From a virus, in the IMG/VR virus record IMGVR_UViG_3300048583_000424, positions 1 through 26,008 of that record: a stretch of 26,008 nucleotides of DNA. One strand, 5' to 3'. Positions 1-8,302 of this stretch are shown here, one piece after another. Every line of letters begins with the position of its first letter. The stretch's first letter is position 1. The position numbers were made by a program, and so were the translations under genes. The notes below the pieces were generated by a model, which did not search any database, had not been told where the DNA came from, and saw only the letters and a list, made by a program, of their open reading frames with translations.

Positions 1-3000
1 TACGGATGTTTGCTGCGGCAAGCGGGTCAGCAAGCAAGTCAGCAACATTATAGTTCCCATTTCCAAAAAATGACATTCCGTATTGCGTGACCTGTCCCGG
101 AACAAGATAGTAAAGAGGCTGATTGTCAAAGTCAGAAACACCATCATTCCAAGATGAAGGCTCACCACCCACACGGGCAAACTTGTATCTTTCTGCGATC
201 TCTGTTCCGAAATCAACCCCCAAATAACTTCCGGGGTTATTTTCCAAAATAGATGAATAAATGCTTTGACCGATGCTATCCCAACGCCAGCCGTACTTAC
301 CCCAGGTATTTGTTTGGGTCAACAGGTAATGGGTAACTTCTGCCGGTGTATTGGCAGATGCGCCCGGATCATAACCGGATATAAGTGCCAGCAATGGATA
401 GTTCGGGAATGAATTTTTGTGCGAATCAATAATGCGCTTGTAAGTTGCCACGGTTGGGAAACGCGCTGATCCGTAGATGGTATCAATGTACGGGTAATGG
501 TGCCACTCACCAAACTCACCCAGACCACGAATGTCAATGTAACTGATCACGCTGCTGTATGGCACACCACTATACGTTGTACCGGCTATGTGCGCTGCTA
601 TTGCATCGTTTAAATTTTCAAAAGCGGATAAATATGCTTCTGCATTATAGTTTGGTACCCATGCACCTGCGTAAGTAAAATCCCTGTTAGCTGCTGTTAA
701 TGCTTGCATCGCATTATGTACATAAACCGGGTATGTGCAAACTGCTCCACCTACACTGTTTCCCTCACCGGATAATTGCGTCATTATGCCAAATGATGCT
801 TTCTTATTCTTTTGAATACAAGTCTGAACGAAAGTGTCGAACTTTGACCAGTTATAAACACCCTGACTTGGTTCCATTTCCCACCAGGAAAAACGGGCAT
901 AAGCGTCCGGAACTTCTGTATTTCCCTCAGGAACAGTTATTTGATTGTTACCTGTACTGAATGGGCCAGGGTTTAACCTGTTCCAGTGTTCAGCACCACG
1001 AGCAGGAGCTACGATATCCGGATCACTAAACGGAATAGCTGTAAATGTTAAAGGAGATACCTGACCAGATCCTCCAGAACTTAAAGTCAAAGTCTGAGTG
1101 TGTGTCTTAGTAGGAGTTAGTGTTTTAGTCCTAGTCTGTGTTGGAGTTAATCCTTGAGTCGAAGTCCTAGTAGGAGTCGAAGTCCTAGTAGGAGTTGCAG
1201 TAGGAGTAGATACTATTGCCTCACTACAAGAAACTACATCTACCCAATAGTTTGAACTAAGGTACGTACCTGTAGTAAAAGCAACAACATCTGAATATGT
1301 ATAAAGTCCATTACGACCATCTCCTGCATTGTCTTGAACAGCTGTTAGAGGGTAGGTAGTTACTCCAGAAGTTTCAAAAAAACTAGTAGATACTACATAG
1401 TTAGCAGATCCTCCTACATATGGAAAAAATACACTTACTACATATGTAGATCCAGCAGTTATTGAGACAGGTGAACTGAGAGTAGCTTCTTGCCACCCAC
1501 TAGAAGATTCCCCTGTAAAAGTTACTTCCGATAATTTTACTCCTGCACTAGTCCATAAAGTTCCTATATGAGTTCCTGTCATGGATACATCCTTATAAAA
1601 CCTTATTTTCTTTATTAAAGTGTTTATAGAGGATTTAAAAGTCATCCCTAGATTAACCCCAGTACCTGTAGTGTCCGCTTCTACTCCAAGTCCTGCTGGT
1701 GTTCCAGAGCCAAAAATACTTACTTCTGTACAGGGTGCAGCTCCAGATGTTGGAGTATTGGTATTTGTTACAGTCTTGGTAAGTGTTTTTGTAGGTGTAG
1801 GAGTTGTTGTTGCTGTACTAGTTACTGTTTTTGTAGGTGTAGGAGTTGTTGTAAGAGTCGATGTTTTAGTGGTAGACGCAGTTACTGTCTTTGTTAAAGT
1901 CTTAGTAACAGTCTGAGTAGCTGTTCTGGTATTTGTTACTGTTCTTGTAGGCGTAGGAGTAACAGTCAAAGTATTTGTCTGAGTAGCTTGATTTGTTGAA
2001 GTTACAGTCTGAGTTGCAGTCCTGGTAGTAGTATTAGTATTTGTAGGTGTTGTAGTAGAAGTTACCGTTTTAGTCGGAGTTGCAGTTACGGTTTGAGTAT
2101 TTGTCGTAGTCTTAGTAGGAGTTTGAGTAAGGGTTGCTGTTAATGATTTGGTTTGAGTTTGTGTAGCAGTATTTGTAGCTGTATTAGTATTAGTATTTGT
2201 TACAGTTTGAGTAGGTGTGGGTGTTAAAGTTTTAGTTGCAGTTACTGTTTGAGTGTTAGTTGCTGTATTGGTAGGAGTCTCAGTATTAGTCACAGTTTGA
2301 GTAGCTGTTACTGATTGAGTCAATCCTGGGGTATTAGTAAGAGATGAAGTAGTAGTTATAGTAGGAGTTTTTGTATTAGTCCTAGTCAAAGTATTAGTTA
2401 CTGTCTGAGTTGGAGTACCCGTATTTGTAGGAGTCTCCGTAGGTGTTGATGTATTAGTTTCAGTAGGGGTATTAGTATTTGTAGGCGTTTGAGTTAGTCC
2501 AGGTGTATTAGTGGGTGTAGGAGTTGGTGCCCCTGCTCCAGGAGAGTAGAAGGCGACATTAACACATGCCCCTACTGGATTAGGTTCACTGCTGGCACAT
2601 ATATACATAATTTCCAAGTCCGCAACATACACGGAAGTAAACACTCCATTGCAATCATAGTACTGAACTTCCCCGGTACACCCTAGATCTCCGTCAAAAG
2701 CTCCTTCTAATCTCCAAATATTGTTGTTTAAAGGGACACTAGATGTAGGAGTTCCAGTAGAAGTGGGAGTTTTTGTGCTAGTTTGAGTAGGACTAGCAGT
2801 TTTTGTCTGAGTGCTAGTCTTGGTTACAGTAGGTGTTGGTGACTGTGTAGGTGTAGCAGTCCTAGTCAGCCCGGGAGTCACTGTCTGGGAAGGGGTAGGA
2901 TTTATGTACAGAGTGACTTTTGTTTTGCAAATTCCTGTAGATTTTACATATATGATTGTAGCCTCTTCATCAGCTTGCACAGCATACCCCAATTTTATAG

Positions 3001-3115
3001 AATAAGCAGACACATTTTGAGCTAATTCACCTATAACATTATCCGATATGGTAAATGGTCCTGTTCCCAGGCCTATATTTCCTAATTTTACTATTACAGT
3101 CTTTGTCGCTGGCAT
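1..3115 (-). CDS. Giant modular tail protein with Thr/Pro linkers, DUF4082-like module and glycoside-hydrolase-like tip (3' end outside window)
   Basis: One uninterrupted frame runs from ATG at 3115 to the left edge (1038 codons, no stop). Order of parts: unique N-terminal region (residues 1-71); Thr/Pro-rich linker (about 72-125); short domain with four Cys (126-195); very long T-x-T-x linker (about 196-455); DUF4082-like beta module (about 466-572, with IRFYK, GTHIGTLW and GWQEA); third linker (about 635-680); then a domain resembling TIM-barrel glycoside hydrolases of the GH42/DUF4832 type (from about 690, with RFSWWEMEPSQGVYNW and GEFGEWHH; E867 and E870 are candidate acidic catalytic residues). 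Last gene of the baseplate block that is visible, so probably a tail fibre or receptor-binding/depolymerase protein. The C-terminal domain has different codon use (see findings). The modular layout is directly seen; enzymatic activity and substrate are inference. Confidence 0.85.
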   Translation of the reverse strand, partial: MPATKTVIVKLGNIGLGTGPFTISDNVIGELAQNVSAYSIKLGYAVQADEEATIIYVKSTGICKTKVTLYINPTPSQTVTPGLTRTATPTQSPTPTVTKTSTQTKTASPTQTSTKTPTSTGTPTSSVPLNNNIWRLEGAFDGDLGCTGEVQYYDCNGVFTSVYVADLEIMYICASSEPNPVGACVNVAFYSPGAGAPTPTPTNTPGLTQTPTNTNTPTETNTSTPTETPTNTGTPTQTVTNTLTRTNTKTPTITTTSSLTNTPGLTQSVTATQTVTNTETPTNTATNTQTVTATKTLTPTPTQTVTNTNTNTATNTATQTQTKSLTATLTQTPTKTTTNTQTVTATPTKTVTSTTTPTNTNTTTRTATQTVTSTNQATQTNTLTVTPTPTRTVTNTRTATQTVTKTLTKTVTASTTKTSTLTTTPTPTKTVTSTATTTPTPTKTLTKTVTNTNTPTSGAAPCTEVSIFGSGTPAGLGVEADTTGTGVNLGMTFKSSINTLIKKIRFYKDVSMTGTHIGTLWTSAGVKLSEVTFTGESSSGWQEATLSSPVSITAGSTYVVSVFFPYVGGSANYVVSTSFFETSGVTTYPLTAVQDNAGDGRNGLYTYSDVVAFTTGTYLSSNYWVDVVSCSEAIVSTPTATPTRTSTPTRTSTQGLTPTQTRTKTLTPTKTHTQTLTLSSGGSGQVSPLTFTAIPFSDPDIVAPARGAEHWNRLNPGPFSTGNNQITVPEGNTEVPDAYARFSWWEMEPSQGVYNWSKFDTFVQTCIQKNKKASFGIMTQLSGEGNSVGGAVCTYPVYVHNAMQALTAANRDFTYAGAWVPNYNAEAYLSAFENLNDAIAAHIAGTTYSGVPYSSVISYIDIRGLGEFGEWHHYPYIDTIYGSARFPTVATYKRIIDSHKNSFPNYPLLALISGYDPGASANTPAEVTHYLLTQTNTWGKYGWRWDSIGQSIYSSILENNPGSYLGVDFGTEIAERYKFARVGGEPSSWNDGVSDFDNQPLYYLVPGQVTQYGMSFFGNGNYNVADLLADPLAAANIR
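1156..1191. repeat. Tandem 18-bp perfect repeat (two copies)
   Basis: The unit gagtcgaagtcctagtag occurs at 1156-1173 and again at 1174-1191. It encodes a six-residue Thr/Pro/Arg unit twice on the minus strand, so copy number could change without breaking the frame. Confidence 0.85.
1751..2530 (-). repeat. Long Thr/Pro-type degenerate hexanucleotide repeat encoding the main linker
   Basis: About 780 bases encode roughly 260 residues in which nearly every second residue is Thr (T-P-T, T-N-T, T-K-T, T-Q-T, T-V-T patterns). At DNA level this is a degenerate 6-base periodicity of ACT/ACA codons alternating with a variable codon. Similar shorter tracts encode the linkers at about 1080-1215 and 2740-2902. 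It is protein-coding repeat and not a spacer array. Confidence 0.85.
1784..1852. repeat. Pair of 27-bp perfect direct repeats within the linker
   Basis: The 27 bases at 1784-1810 recur exactly at 1826-1852, a 42-bp period. The repeat keeps the reading frame (14 codons). It is long enough to allow in-frame gain or loss by slippage or recombination. Confidence 0.85.
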
Positions 3116-3135
3116 CTTACTTACTTTTTATTTTA

Positions 3136-4509
3136 TTAACATTGAACTGCTGAAACTCCAATCACAATACCTGTTACAGGCTCAACATCCCAGTTGGCTC
3201 CATCAATAAATACGTTGTCATATCCTGTTAAAGGAATTTCCAATCTCCTGTCTATATAAATAGGGCAGCTAGCTGTTATTGTGCTACAACTAGAATATAA
3301 AATTCTCTCATTTGCAACAGCATCCTCACAAGCTGCAGCCGGGTAATCACCATACCCAGAACTACTAAACTGATAGAATGTCACCTGGGAAGGGGTAGGT
3401 GTCATTGTAGGAGTCGGAGTCTTTGTAGAAGTAGGTGTCCTAGTTGGCGTAGGAGTCCTTGTCAATGTTGCAGTTAAAGTTGTAGTTCTAGTAGGAGTAG
3501 GCGTTGGAGCTAATCCGCTAGTTCCGGTTGGTGTAGCAGTAACCGTTTGAGTAGGTGTCGGAGTAGAAGTAACTACTATAGCTTCTCCATCCTCTATATA
3601 ACAATCTACGAGAGGTTCTACATCGAAAGTAAATGCACATGTAGACTCCAGGATTCTCACTATTATTTCTGCATAATTAGAATCTAATATACACGAACTA
3701 TCTGGAGATATGCTAGAAAATCTATAGTAAATCGGATAATATCCGGATTGTGATGCCAAAAATGACAAGGTTCCATCTCCGTTGTTATTATAATACACTG
3801 AGTTGGATCCAGATAATTCTATAGATCCAGTTAATATGGACCAATATTTAGCGCTATCATTTAGTAGTGGGTATACGGTCTTAGGGGTAGTAGATTTCCT
3901 GAACTCTACATAATCATCCACCGCATAAGGAAGAACCGGGAATATTGTTTGATAATCCTGGTGAGTTATTATTGCCAGACCATGGTCATAGAATATGTTT
4001 CCTATGAGGGTATCGGATACTGTGTCATATATATTTCCTTTTTTATCATCCTCTAAAGTAAAGGTGGAGGCAGATATATGAAAAGATCCTGGATTTACAG
4101 AGGTCCCATATAAGTTTTTTGTTATTGATAGTACTTTTATCTCCTGCCCGGTAACTACAGGGAAATCTTTATACATATATCCTACCGGAGTGTAATCATA
4201 GTAGGATGCAGAAGATCTGTAAATAGTTGAGTCTGCGTAAGCGTTAGATGCTAAATTTGAATGATTATTTAGAAGTGACCCAGAATATTCTTGGTAAAAA
4301 AGGTGATTTATAGACTCATAAACCAGCCTTTCATACTGTCCTCCAAACTTATACTCATTCCTGGGATCAAAGCTATCAGACATCTTTTTACCTGTCAGAA
4401 CAGCTATTCCGTTTGAATTCATTTCACAAGCAGTGAACCCCCACAGCTTATTTGCTATGTATGGTAGGGTTACTACATCTGAATTATTTAAACGTTTGTA
4501 TGCTGACAT
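3136..4509 (-). CDS. Tail/baseplate-associated protein with Thr/Pro linker and C-terminal Cys-containing domain
   Basis: 457 aa, ATG start, ending 20 bases before the giant tail gene. Residues 1-200 contain a segment (about 125-182: ITKNLYGTSVNPGSF, an acidic EDD, then YDHGLAII) that aligns by eye with the neighbouring 342-aa protein. Residues 200-310 look beta-rich. Residues 315-375 are a Thr/Pro linker of the same kind as in the giant protein. Residues 376-457 form a small terminal domain with Cys at 394, 408, 415 and 457. The plan (baseplate-related head, flexible linker, exchangeable tip) suggests a short fibre or host-contact protein. No named family is recognised, so function rests on context and architecture. 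Confidence 0.8.
   Translation of the reverse strand: MSAYKRLNNSDVVTLPYIANKLWGFTACEMNSNGIAVLTGKKMSDSFDPRNEYKFGGQYERLVYESINHLFYQEYSGSLLNNHSNLASNAYADSTIYRSSASYYDYTPVGYMYKDFPVVTGQEIKVLSITKNLYGTSVNPGSFHISASTFTLEDDKKGNIYDTVSDTLIGNIFYDHGLAIITHQDYQTIFPVLPYAVDDYVEFRKSTTPKTVYPLLNDSAKYWSILTGSIELSGSNSVYYNNNGDGTLSFLASQSGYYPIYYRFSSISPDSSCILDSNYAEIIVRILESTCAFTFDVEPLVDCYIEDGEAIVVTSTPTPTQTVTATPTGTSGLAPTPTPTRTTTLTATLTRTPTPTRTPTSTKTPTPTMTPTPSQVTFYQFSSSGYGDYPAAACEDAVANERILYSSCSTITASCPIYIDRRLEIPLTGYDNVFIDGANWDVEPVTGIVIGVSAVQC
3385..3567 (-). repeat. Thr/Pro linker repeat in the 457-aa tail protein
   Basis: About 60 residues of alternating Thr with Pro, Arg, Val or Lys, encoded by the same degenerate six-base pattern as in the giant tail gene. 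The two genes therefore share homologous repeat DNA only a few hundred bases apart, which could recombine. Confidence 0.8.
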
Positions 4510-4525
4510 GTTTCTTCATAACAGT

Positions 4526-5554
4526 TTAGAATTCTAGTTTAACTCTGCAAGTTATCTGCTTGGTAAAATCTTTTGGTAGTGGCTTGCTTAACTTAGCTAC
4601 AGCTAATAATTCACCAGCATCATTATACATTCCTATTGTAGTAGGATACACTTGAGGATTGTCTATTAATGATGAATGCAGTATGTTTCCATTAGAATCT
4701 ATTATAGAAGGGTTAGTGGTATAGTTATATTGAGAACTTTTCACATTCACAAAGAAATATCTAGCTGATATAGTTTCTTGACTCCTGCCTGAAAACATGG
4801 CCCCTGCTGATATAGCCGTATACAAGTAGTTAACATTAGTGTTATATCCCTCACTATACGTATCTGCACTGGTCTCATCTACTATTATACCTATTCCTTT
4901 ATCCGCATAATCTAACGCCAGGGCCCTTGGATTTAGTATCATAAGTCCCATATCAGGGAAAAATAGACCGTAACTACCGCTAGCCGTCTGTATAGAGGAC
5001 GAATTATAGCTGTTTCCGGAAGATCCGCTTACTATGTTATACACCCTATTACCTGCTAAGAAATTTGTTATTGAACTGTCTTTACTATCGTCTGTTAGAG
5101 ATATGCTGTCAGAATTATTAGATAACACAAGATTCCAACTACCTGGATTAACACTCTCTTTATACCTAGACCTGTTTATATTGATTGCATAGATATCTTT
5201 AGATATTCCGTTGTTGCCTCCGAAATTAAACAATGCACCCTCATCACCATACGCTACATTTCTATATTGTCCGTATATATCCCTGGTAGGACTCTTCTCA
5301 TTAACATTACCGTTAAATAGAGTAGATCCACTACCAGACACATGCCCATATGTTAATGAATATTGTACCTCAGATCCGGAAGTTCCAAAGAACATATTAT
5401 ACACACTTAAGTAATATTTTCCGCTAACCGAGGTTTGCTGAACGCTGGAAGAGTATGAAGCTGTGAGGGCGGTAACATTACCGGACCATAATGGAGCTGT
5501 TATAAGTTCCGAGCTTATCACACTATCGTCTGTTCCAAATTGTATAAAAGACAT
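4526..5554 (-). CDS. Baseplate/tail structural protein (342 aa)
   Basis: ATG start, 11 bases downstream of the 219-aa gene. The sequence is beta-rich with low charge. Residues about 44-215 include SGKYYLSVYN, EVQYSLTYGH, SPTRDIYGQYRN, INRSRYKESVNPGSW and GLFFPDMGLMIL. I remember this pattern from conserved baseplate-associated proteins of T4-like environmental phages, but cannot assign a gp number. The segment about 121-215 resembles part of the downstream 457-aa protein, which suggests the two arose by duplication and that the latter then gained a linker and tip. No transmembrane or signal segment. Virion structural role is inferred from context with good confidence; the exact position in the particle is unknown. 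Confidence 0.75.
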   Translation of the reverse strand: MSFIQFGTDDSVISSELITAPLWSGNVTALTASYSSSVQQTSVSGKYYLSVYNMFFGTSGSEVQYSLTYGHVSGSGSTLFNGNVNEKSPTRDIYGQYRNVAYGDEGALFNFGGNNGISKDIYAININRSRYKESVNPGSWNLVLSNNSDSISLTDDSKDSSITNFLAGNRVYNIVSGSSGNSYNSSSIQTASGSYGLFFPDMGLMILNPRALALDYADKGIGIIVDETSADTYSEGYNTNVNYLYTAISAGAMFSGRSQETISARYFFVNVKSSQYNYTTNPSIIDSNGNILHSSLIDNPQVYPTTIGMYNDAGELLAVAKLSKPLPKDFTKQITCRVKLEF

Positions 5555-5565
5555 CTGTAGATAGT

Positions 5566-6225
5566 TTATTTATTTTTTGTTACTGTTAATGGTATAGATA
5601 CCCTGGCTCCAGAATCTCTTCCCATAACTGTTATAGTCGTACTTAAACTAGTTGCAGAACTTCCAAAAAGAGTGTCTATGGTAGTTCCAACCAGTGTAAA
5701 TGATGTTCCCACTAGGGTTTTACTTATTTGAGTTCCTGTAGTTGACTGTATATCCGATATCCCCAAGGTAGAAGTATCTATTCCTATGGCAGTAAAAGTG
5801 GATAATAGCCTGGAATCTCCAACTGTTACCACGTATCCGCTAGGTTCAAAAGTACTGGAGGCTCCTAAATAATTCAGAGTCTGTGGAGTTATAACCAGAG
5901 AAGCGGCTTGCTTTAGTGTTATAGTTCCGTACCCTACATTTATTACAGGGAGCTTACTTGTACCTCTAGGAAGGGTTACCAGCTTATACTTCATTACTTG
6001 AGTTTCATCTGGAAAAGCTTCTAACATAGGTAGATTTTCTATGGCTTCCCCAGCAAATGCAGATCCTGAGGGGTGATCTGGATTGTATAAGGTATAATCT
6101 ATCTCATCGTCAGCTAATGCAAACTGTGTGATCCTAAAAGACCCATCATTTCTTGCTAGGTGCTCTCTACCTTTTTTGGTGAGAATAGCATCTATGGTCA
6201 CTACTGCGTTATTTAAATATCCCAA
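5566..6225 (-). CDS. Conserved tail/baseplate protein (219 aa), TTG start
   Basis: The reading frame opens just after an in-frame stop and contains no ATG before residue 47, so the start is the TTG at 6225-6223. The opening residues (GYLNNAVVTIDAILTKKGRE) look like the true N-terminus of a conserved family. Residues 1-85 contain KKGREHLARNDGSF, FALADDEIDYTLYNP and ENLPMLEAFPDE, a pattern I recognise from structural proteins of T4-like phages of Bacteroidota. The remainder is Thr/Ser/Val-rich and probably beta, with Ig-like character. A 61-base gap separates it from the upstream gene, larger than most gaps in this block. Confidence 0.75.
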   Translation of the reverse strand: MGYLNNAVVTIDAILTKKGREHLARNDGSFRITQFALADDEIDYTLYNPDHPSGSAFAGEAIENLPMLEAFPDETQVMKYKLVTLPRGTSKLPVINVGYGTITLKQAASLVITPQTLNYLGASSTFEPSGYVVTVGDSRLLSTFTAIGIDTSTLGISDIQSTTGTQISKTLVGTSFTLVGTTIDTLFGSSATSLSTTITVMGRDSGARVSIPLTVTKNK

Positions 6226-6286
6226 GGCGTTAGATTTTTATTGTGAAAGTCTTGATTTTGTATATAAATATCAGCTTATGCATACT

Positions 6287-8302
6287 TTATGGAGATATAT
6301 AGACAACTTTAGCTAAAATGCCATCTTTTAATGGAGCTATTATATTTCCTGTATTTTTTCGCACTTGGTCTTCCAAATTGAACGGAAGTAGCAATGCATT
6401 AGAAGTAGCGCCCTCATTTTTCTTGAAATTCACGATTACGCTAGTTTCGTCTGCTTTTTTCTTGAGTATTGCAAATGTACGGGAATTAACTTTATTACTG
6501 TTAATAAGCCTGTCTAATTTTATAGATAATTTTTCCATTACTATCTCCTGAGAACCTGAGGCTGCTATCTTAGGTTTTTTTACCTGGGAAATTGAGTATA
6601 ACTCCGGGTTAGGGGTAAAATAAGAGGTAAACCTTAGCAAATCCCCAACTGAGAAAGTAAAGATAGGTTCCACAGGACTATAGTAGGTAGCTATAGATCC
6701 TGAATTATCGACTTCTGGTGCTACAAATCCAGCCTTCTCATATAGCAAAGAAGCTGATTCATTGAAATCCAGATACTGATTATCCCTGACTGTAAATAGA
6801 TCTGGGGACCCGGGAACAATACTTCCTGTAACCGCAACTACCCCTGAATTTATCTCGTCATAAACTTCAAAGTACGAGTTAGATACATCTCCCCTTTGTA
6901 TTTCAAAATAGAATCCATTGGTTCTTAAAAACACATTCCTCATTTCCGCAAAGTAAAACTTCAACCTAAGTTTTTCACCCTGTATTAAATTAACTTGGGC
7001 ATCGTTTAGTATACAGGATACCTGTATATACGGGTTAGGGACCGGATCAAATATAGAACTTACAGTATCATCCATAAAGATGGAACTAGTCTCTTCATCA
7101 ACTCCTACAGAAGCATCTGTTTCTGGAAGCCTATTTATCCTTAATTTAGTCTTTCCTACATAGTTCCAAGAACTGTTTCCAGGGGCCTGTTTTTCTAGTA
7201 TAGCCAAAACTTTAAAAGTAGACCACTCAGGTCTATTATTTGATGCGTAGGTTATTTTTAAAGGTATGTTTATGTTTACTATATATGTAGAGTCTCTGAG
7301 AGCCTGAAAATACTGATAGTATTGTCCTCCCGATCTATTTGTTTTCATAGCCCCAGCACTGTCATTTGTCACATAGCCTCCTTCAGCAGATGCTGATATG
7401 AATGGAGTAAACCAGTCTAGAGTATAATAATTACTGTTATATTCTACCTTAGGGTTTGGATCATTAAATAAAGTTCCATCATATCTTTTGTAAGGGCCTC
7501 CAGTATTAAGAGGAGCATTCACTGAGTAAGGCCACTCAGAAGATGGGACTTGGTTAAAAGAAAATACAGTAGATGTCTCTGAGATACCATCTATTTTAAA
7601 TATAGTATTGGCATCAGGCAGAGAGTTAAAGTTTGTGTTAGGGTTTCCTATCGTCTGAAATAAGTAAGATGATGTAAGTACTGTCTTCACTCCTAACCTG
7701 CTGGTCGTTGTGTCTTTTGGCTGAAGATATAGAAAGTTCAAATTCTCATTTACTTCCCTAAATATTATAGGGGAATAGCTAAAACCTCCCTCGTATATCT
7801 CTTTATCTCCATCTAGATTTGATTGATTTGTTGGAGTGTATTTATCCATCATGGAGATACTCACTTTGTCACCTTTTTTATAAAGGTTTTGTACCTCAAA
7901 TAGATTAGAATTTTTGGTGGATAGCTCCGTTACAGATCCGGTAGGATCTATTAGGTATCTTATATTTATAGTGGTTTTATCATAAAAATTAAGGTTCCTG
8001 GAATTTATATTATTAGCCCATGCAAATTTGTAGGTGTTTATATCTATAGACGCATTCTTACCATAGGAAGTGTCTCCAATAGTATAGAAAGTATACCTGG
8101 AACTCTCAGATTTACTTCCATCATACCTTGCCCTGGTATAAGTTGGATCAGAATATTTACCGTCTTGAATCTGAACTGATTCCAATATCAACGAGTTTCT
8201 AGGATTAATTCTCTTAAATATTAAGGAATCTTGGCTAGAGGAAACCACATTTATCAGGGTATTATAATCTGATCTTATAAACTTTTCATGGTCAATTACC
8301 AT
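6287..8302 (-). CDS. Large baseplate/tail structural protein (671 aa)
   Basis: ATG start, overlapping the end of the 1089-aa gene by 7 bases, so probably translationally coupled. The sequence is rich in Ser, Asn, Tyr and Phe with alternating hydrophobic strands and no catalytic motif that I can identify, typical of a beta-rich virion protein. Blocks that stand out are EVQNLYKKGDKVSISMMDKY (about 136-155), PEWSTFKVLAILEKQAPG and the C-terminal LLPFNLEDQVRKNTGNIIAP. It lies between the putative gp7-like wedge protein and the smaller tail proteins. I do not recognise a named family; baseplate periphery or fibre-attachment is inference. Confidence 0.7.
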   Translation of the reverse strand: MVIDHEKFIRSDYNTLINVVSSSQDSLIFKRINPRNSLILESVQIQDGKYSDPTYTRARYDGSKSESSRYTFYTIGDTSYGKNASIDINTYKFAWANNINSRNLNFYDKTTINIRYLIDPTGSVTELSTKNSNLFEVQNLYKKGDKVSISMMDKYTPTNQSNLDGDKEIYEGGFSYSPIIFREVNENLNFLYLQPKDTTTSRLGVKTVLTSSYLFQTIGNPNTNFNSLPDANTIFKIDGISETSTVFSFNQVPSSEWPYSVNAPLNTGGPYKRYDGTLFNDPNPKVEYNSNYYTLDWFTPFISASAEGGYVTNDSAGAMKTNRSGGQYYQYFQALRDSTYIVNINIPLKITYASNNRPEWSTFKVLAILEKQAPGNSSWNYVGKTKLRINRLPETDASVGVDEETSSIFMDDTVSSIFDPVPNPYIQVSCILNDAQVNLIQGEKLRLKFYFAEMRNVFLRTNGFYFEIQRGDVSNSYFEVYDEINSGVVAVTGSIVPGSPDLFTVRDNQYLDFNESASLLYEKAGFVAPEVDNSGSIATYYSPVEPIFTFSVGDLLRFTSYFTPNPELYSISQVKKPKIAASGSQEIVMEKLSIKLDRLINSNKVNSRTFAILKKKADETSVIVNFKKNEGATSNALLLPFNLEDQVRKNTGNIIAPLKDGILAKVVYISP

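Noticed and set aside
1080-2902. Repeat tract considered as a CRISPR array or minisatellite.
   Set aside because: The periodicity is about 6 bases and degenerate, lies inside a coding frame and alternates Thr with other residues; there are no constant repeats with unique spacers and no cas genes.
1620-3005. Plus-strand open frames rich in Val/Gly (for example 1620-1916 and 2811-3005).
   Set aside because: They are antisense readings of the Thr/Pro repeat, which stays open in several frames; the minus frame is continuous over 3115 bases with domain structure.
1-3115. Diversity-generating retroelement acting on the tail tip.
   Set aside because: No reverse transcriptase or template/variable repeat pair is visible; the C-terminal variable region would lie outside the window, so it cannot be supported.
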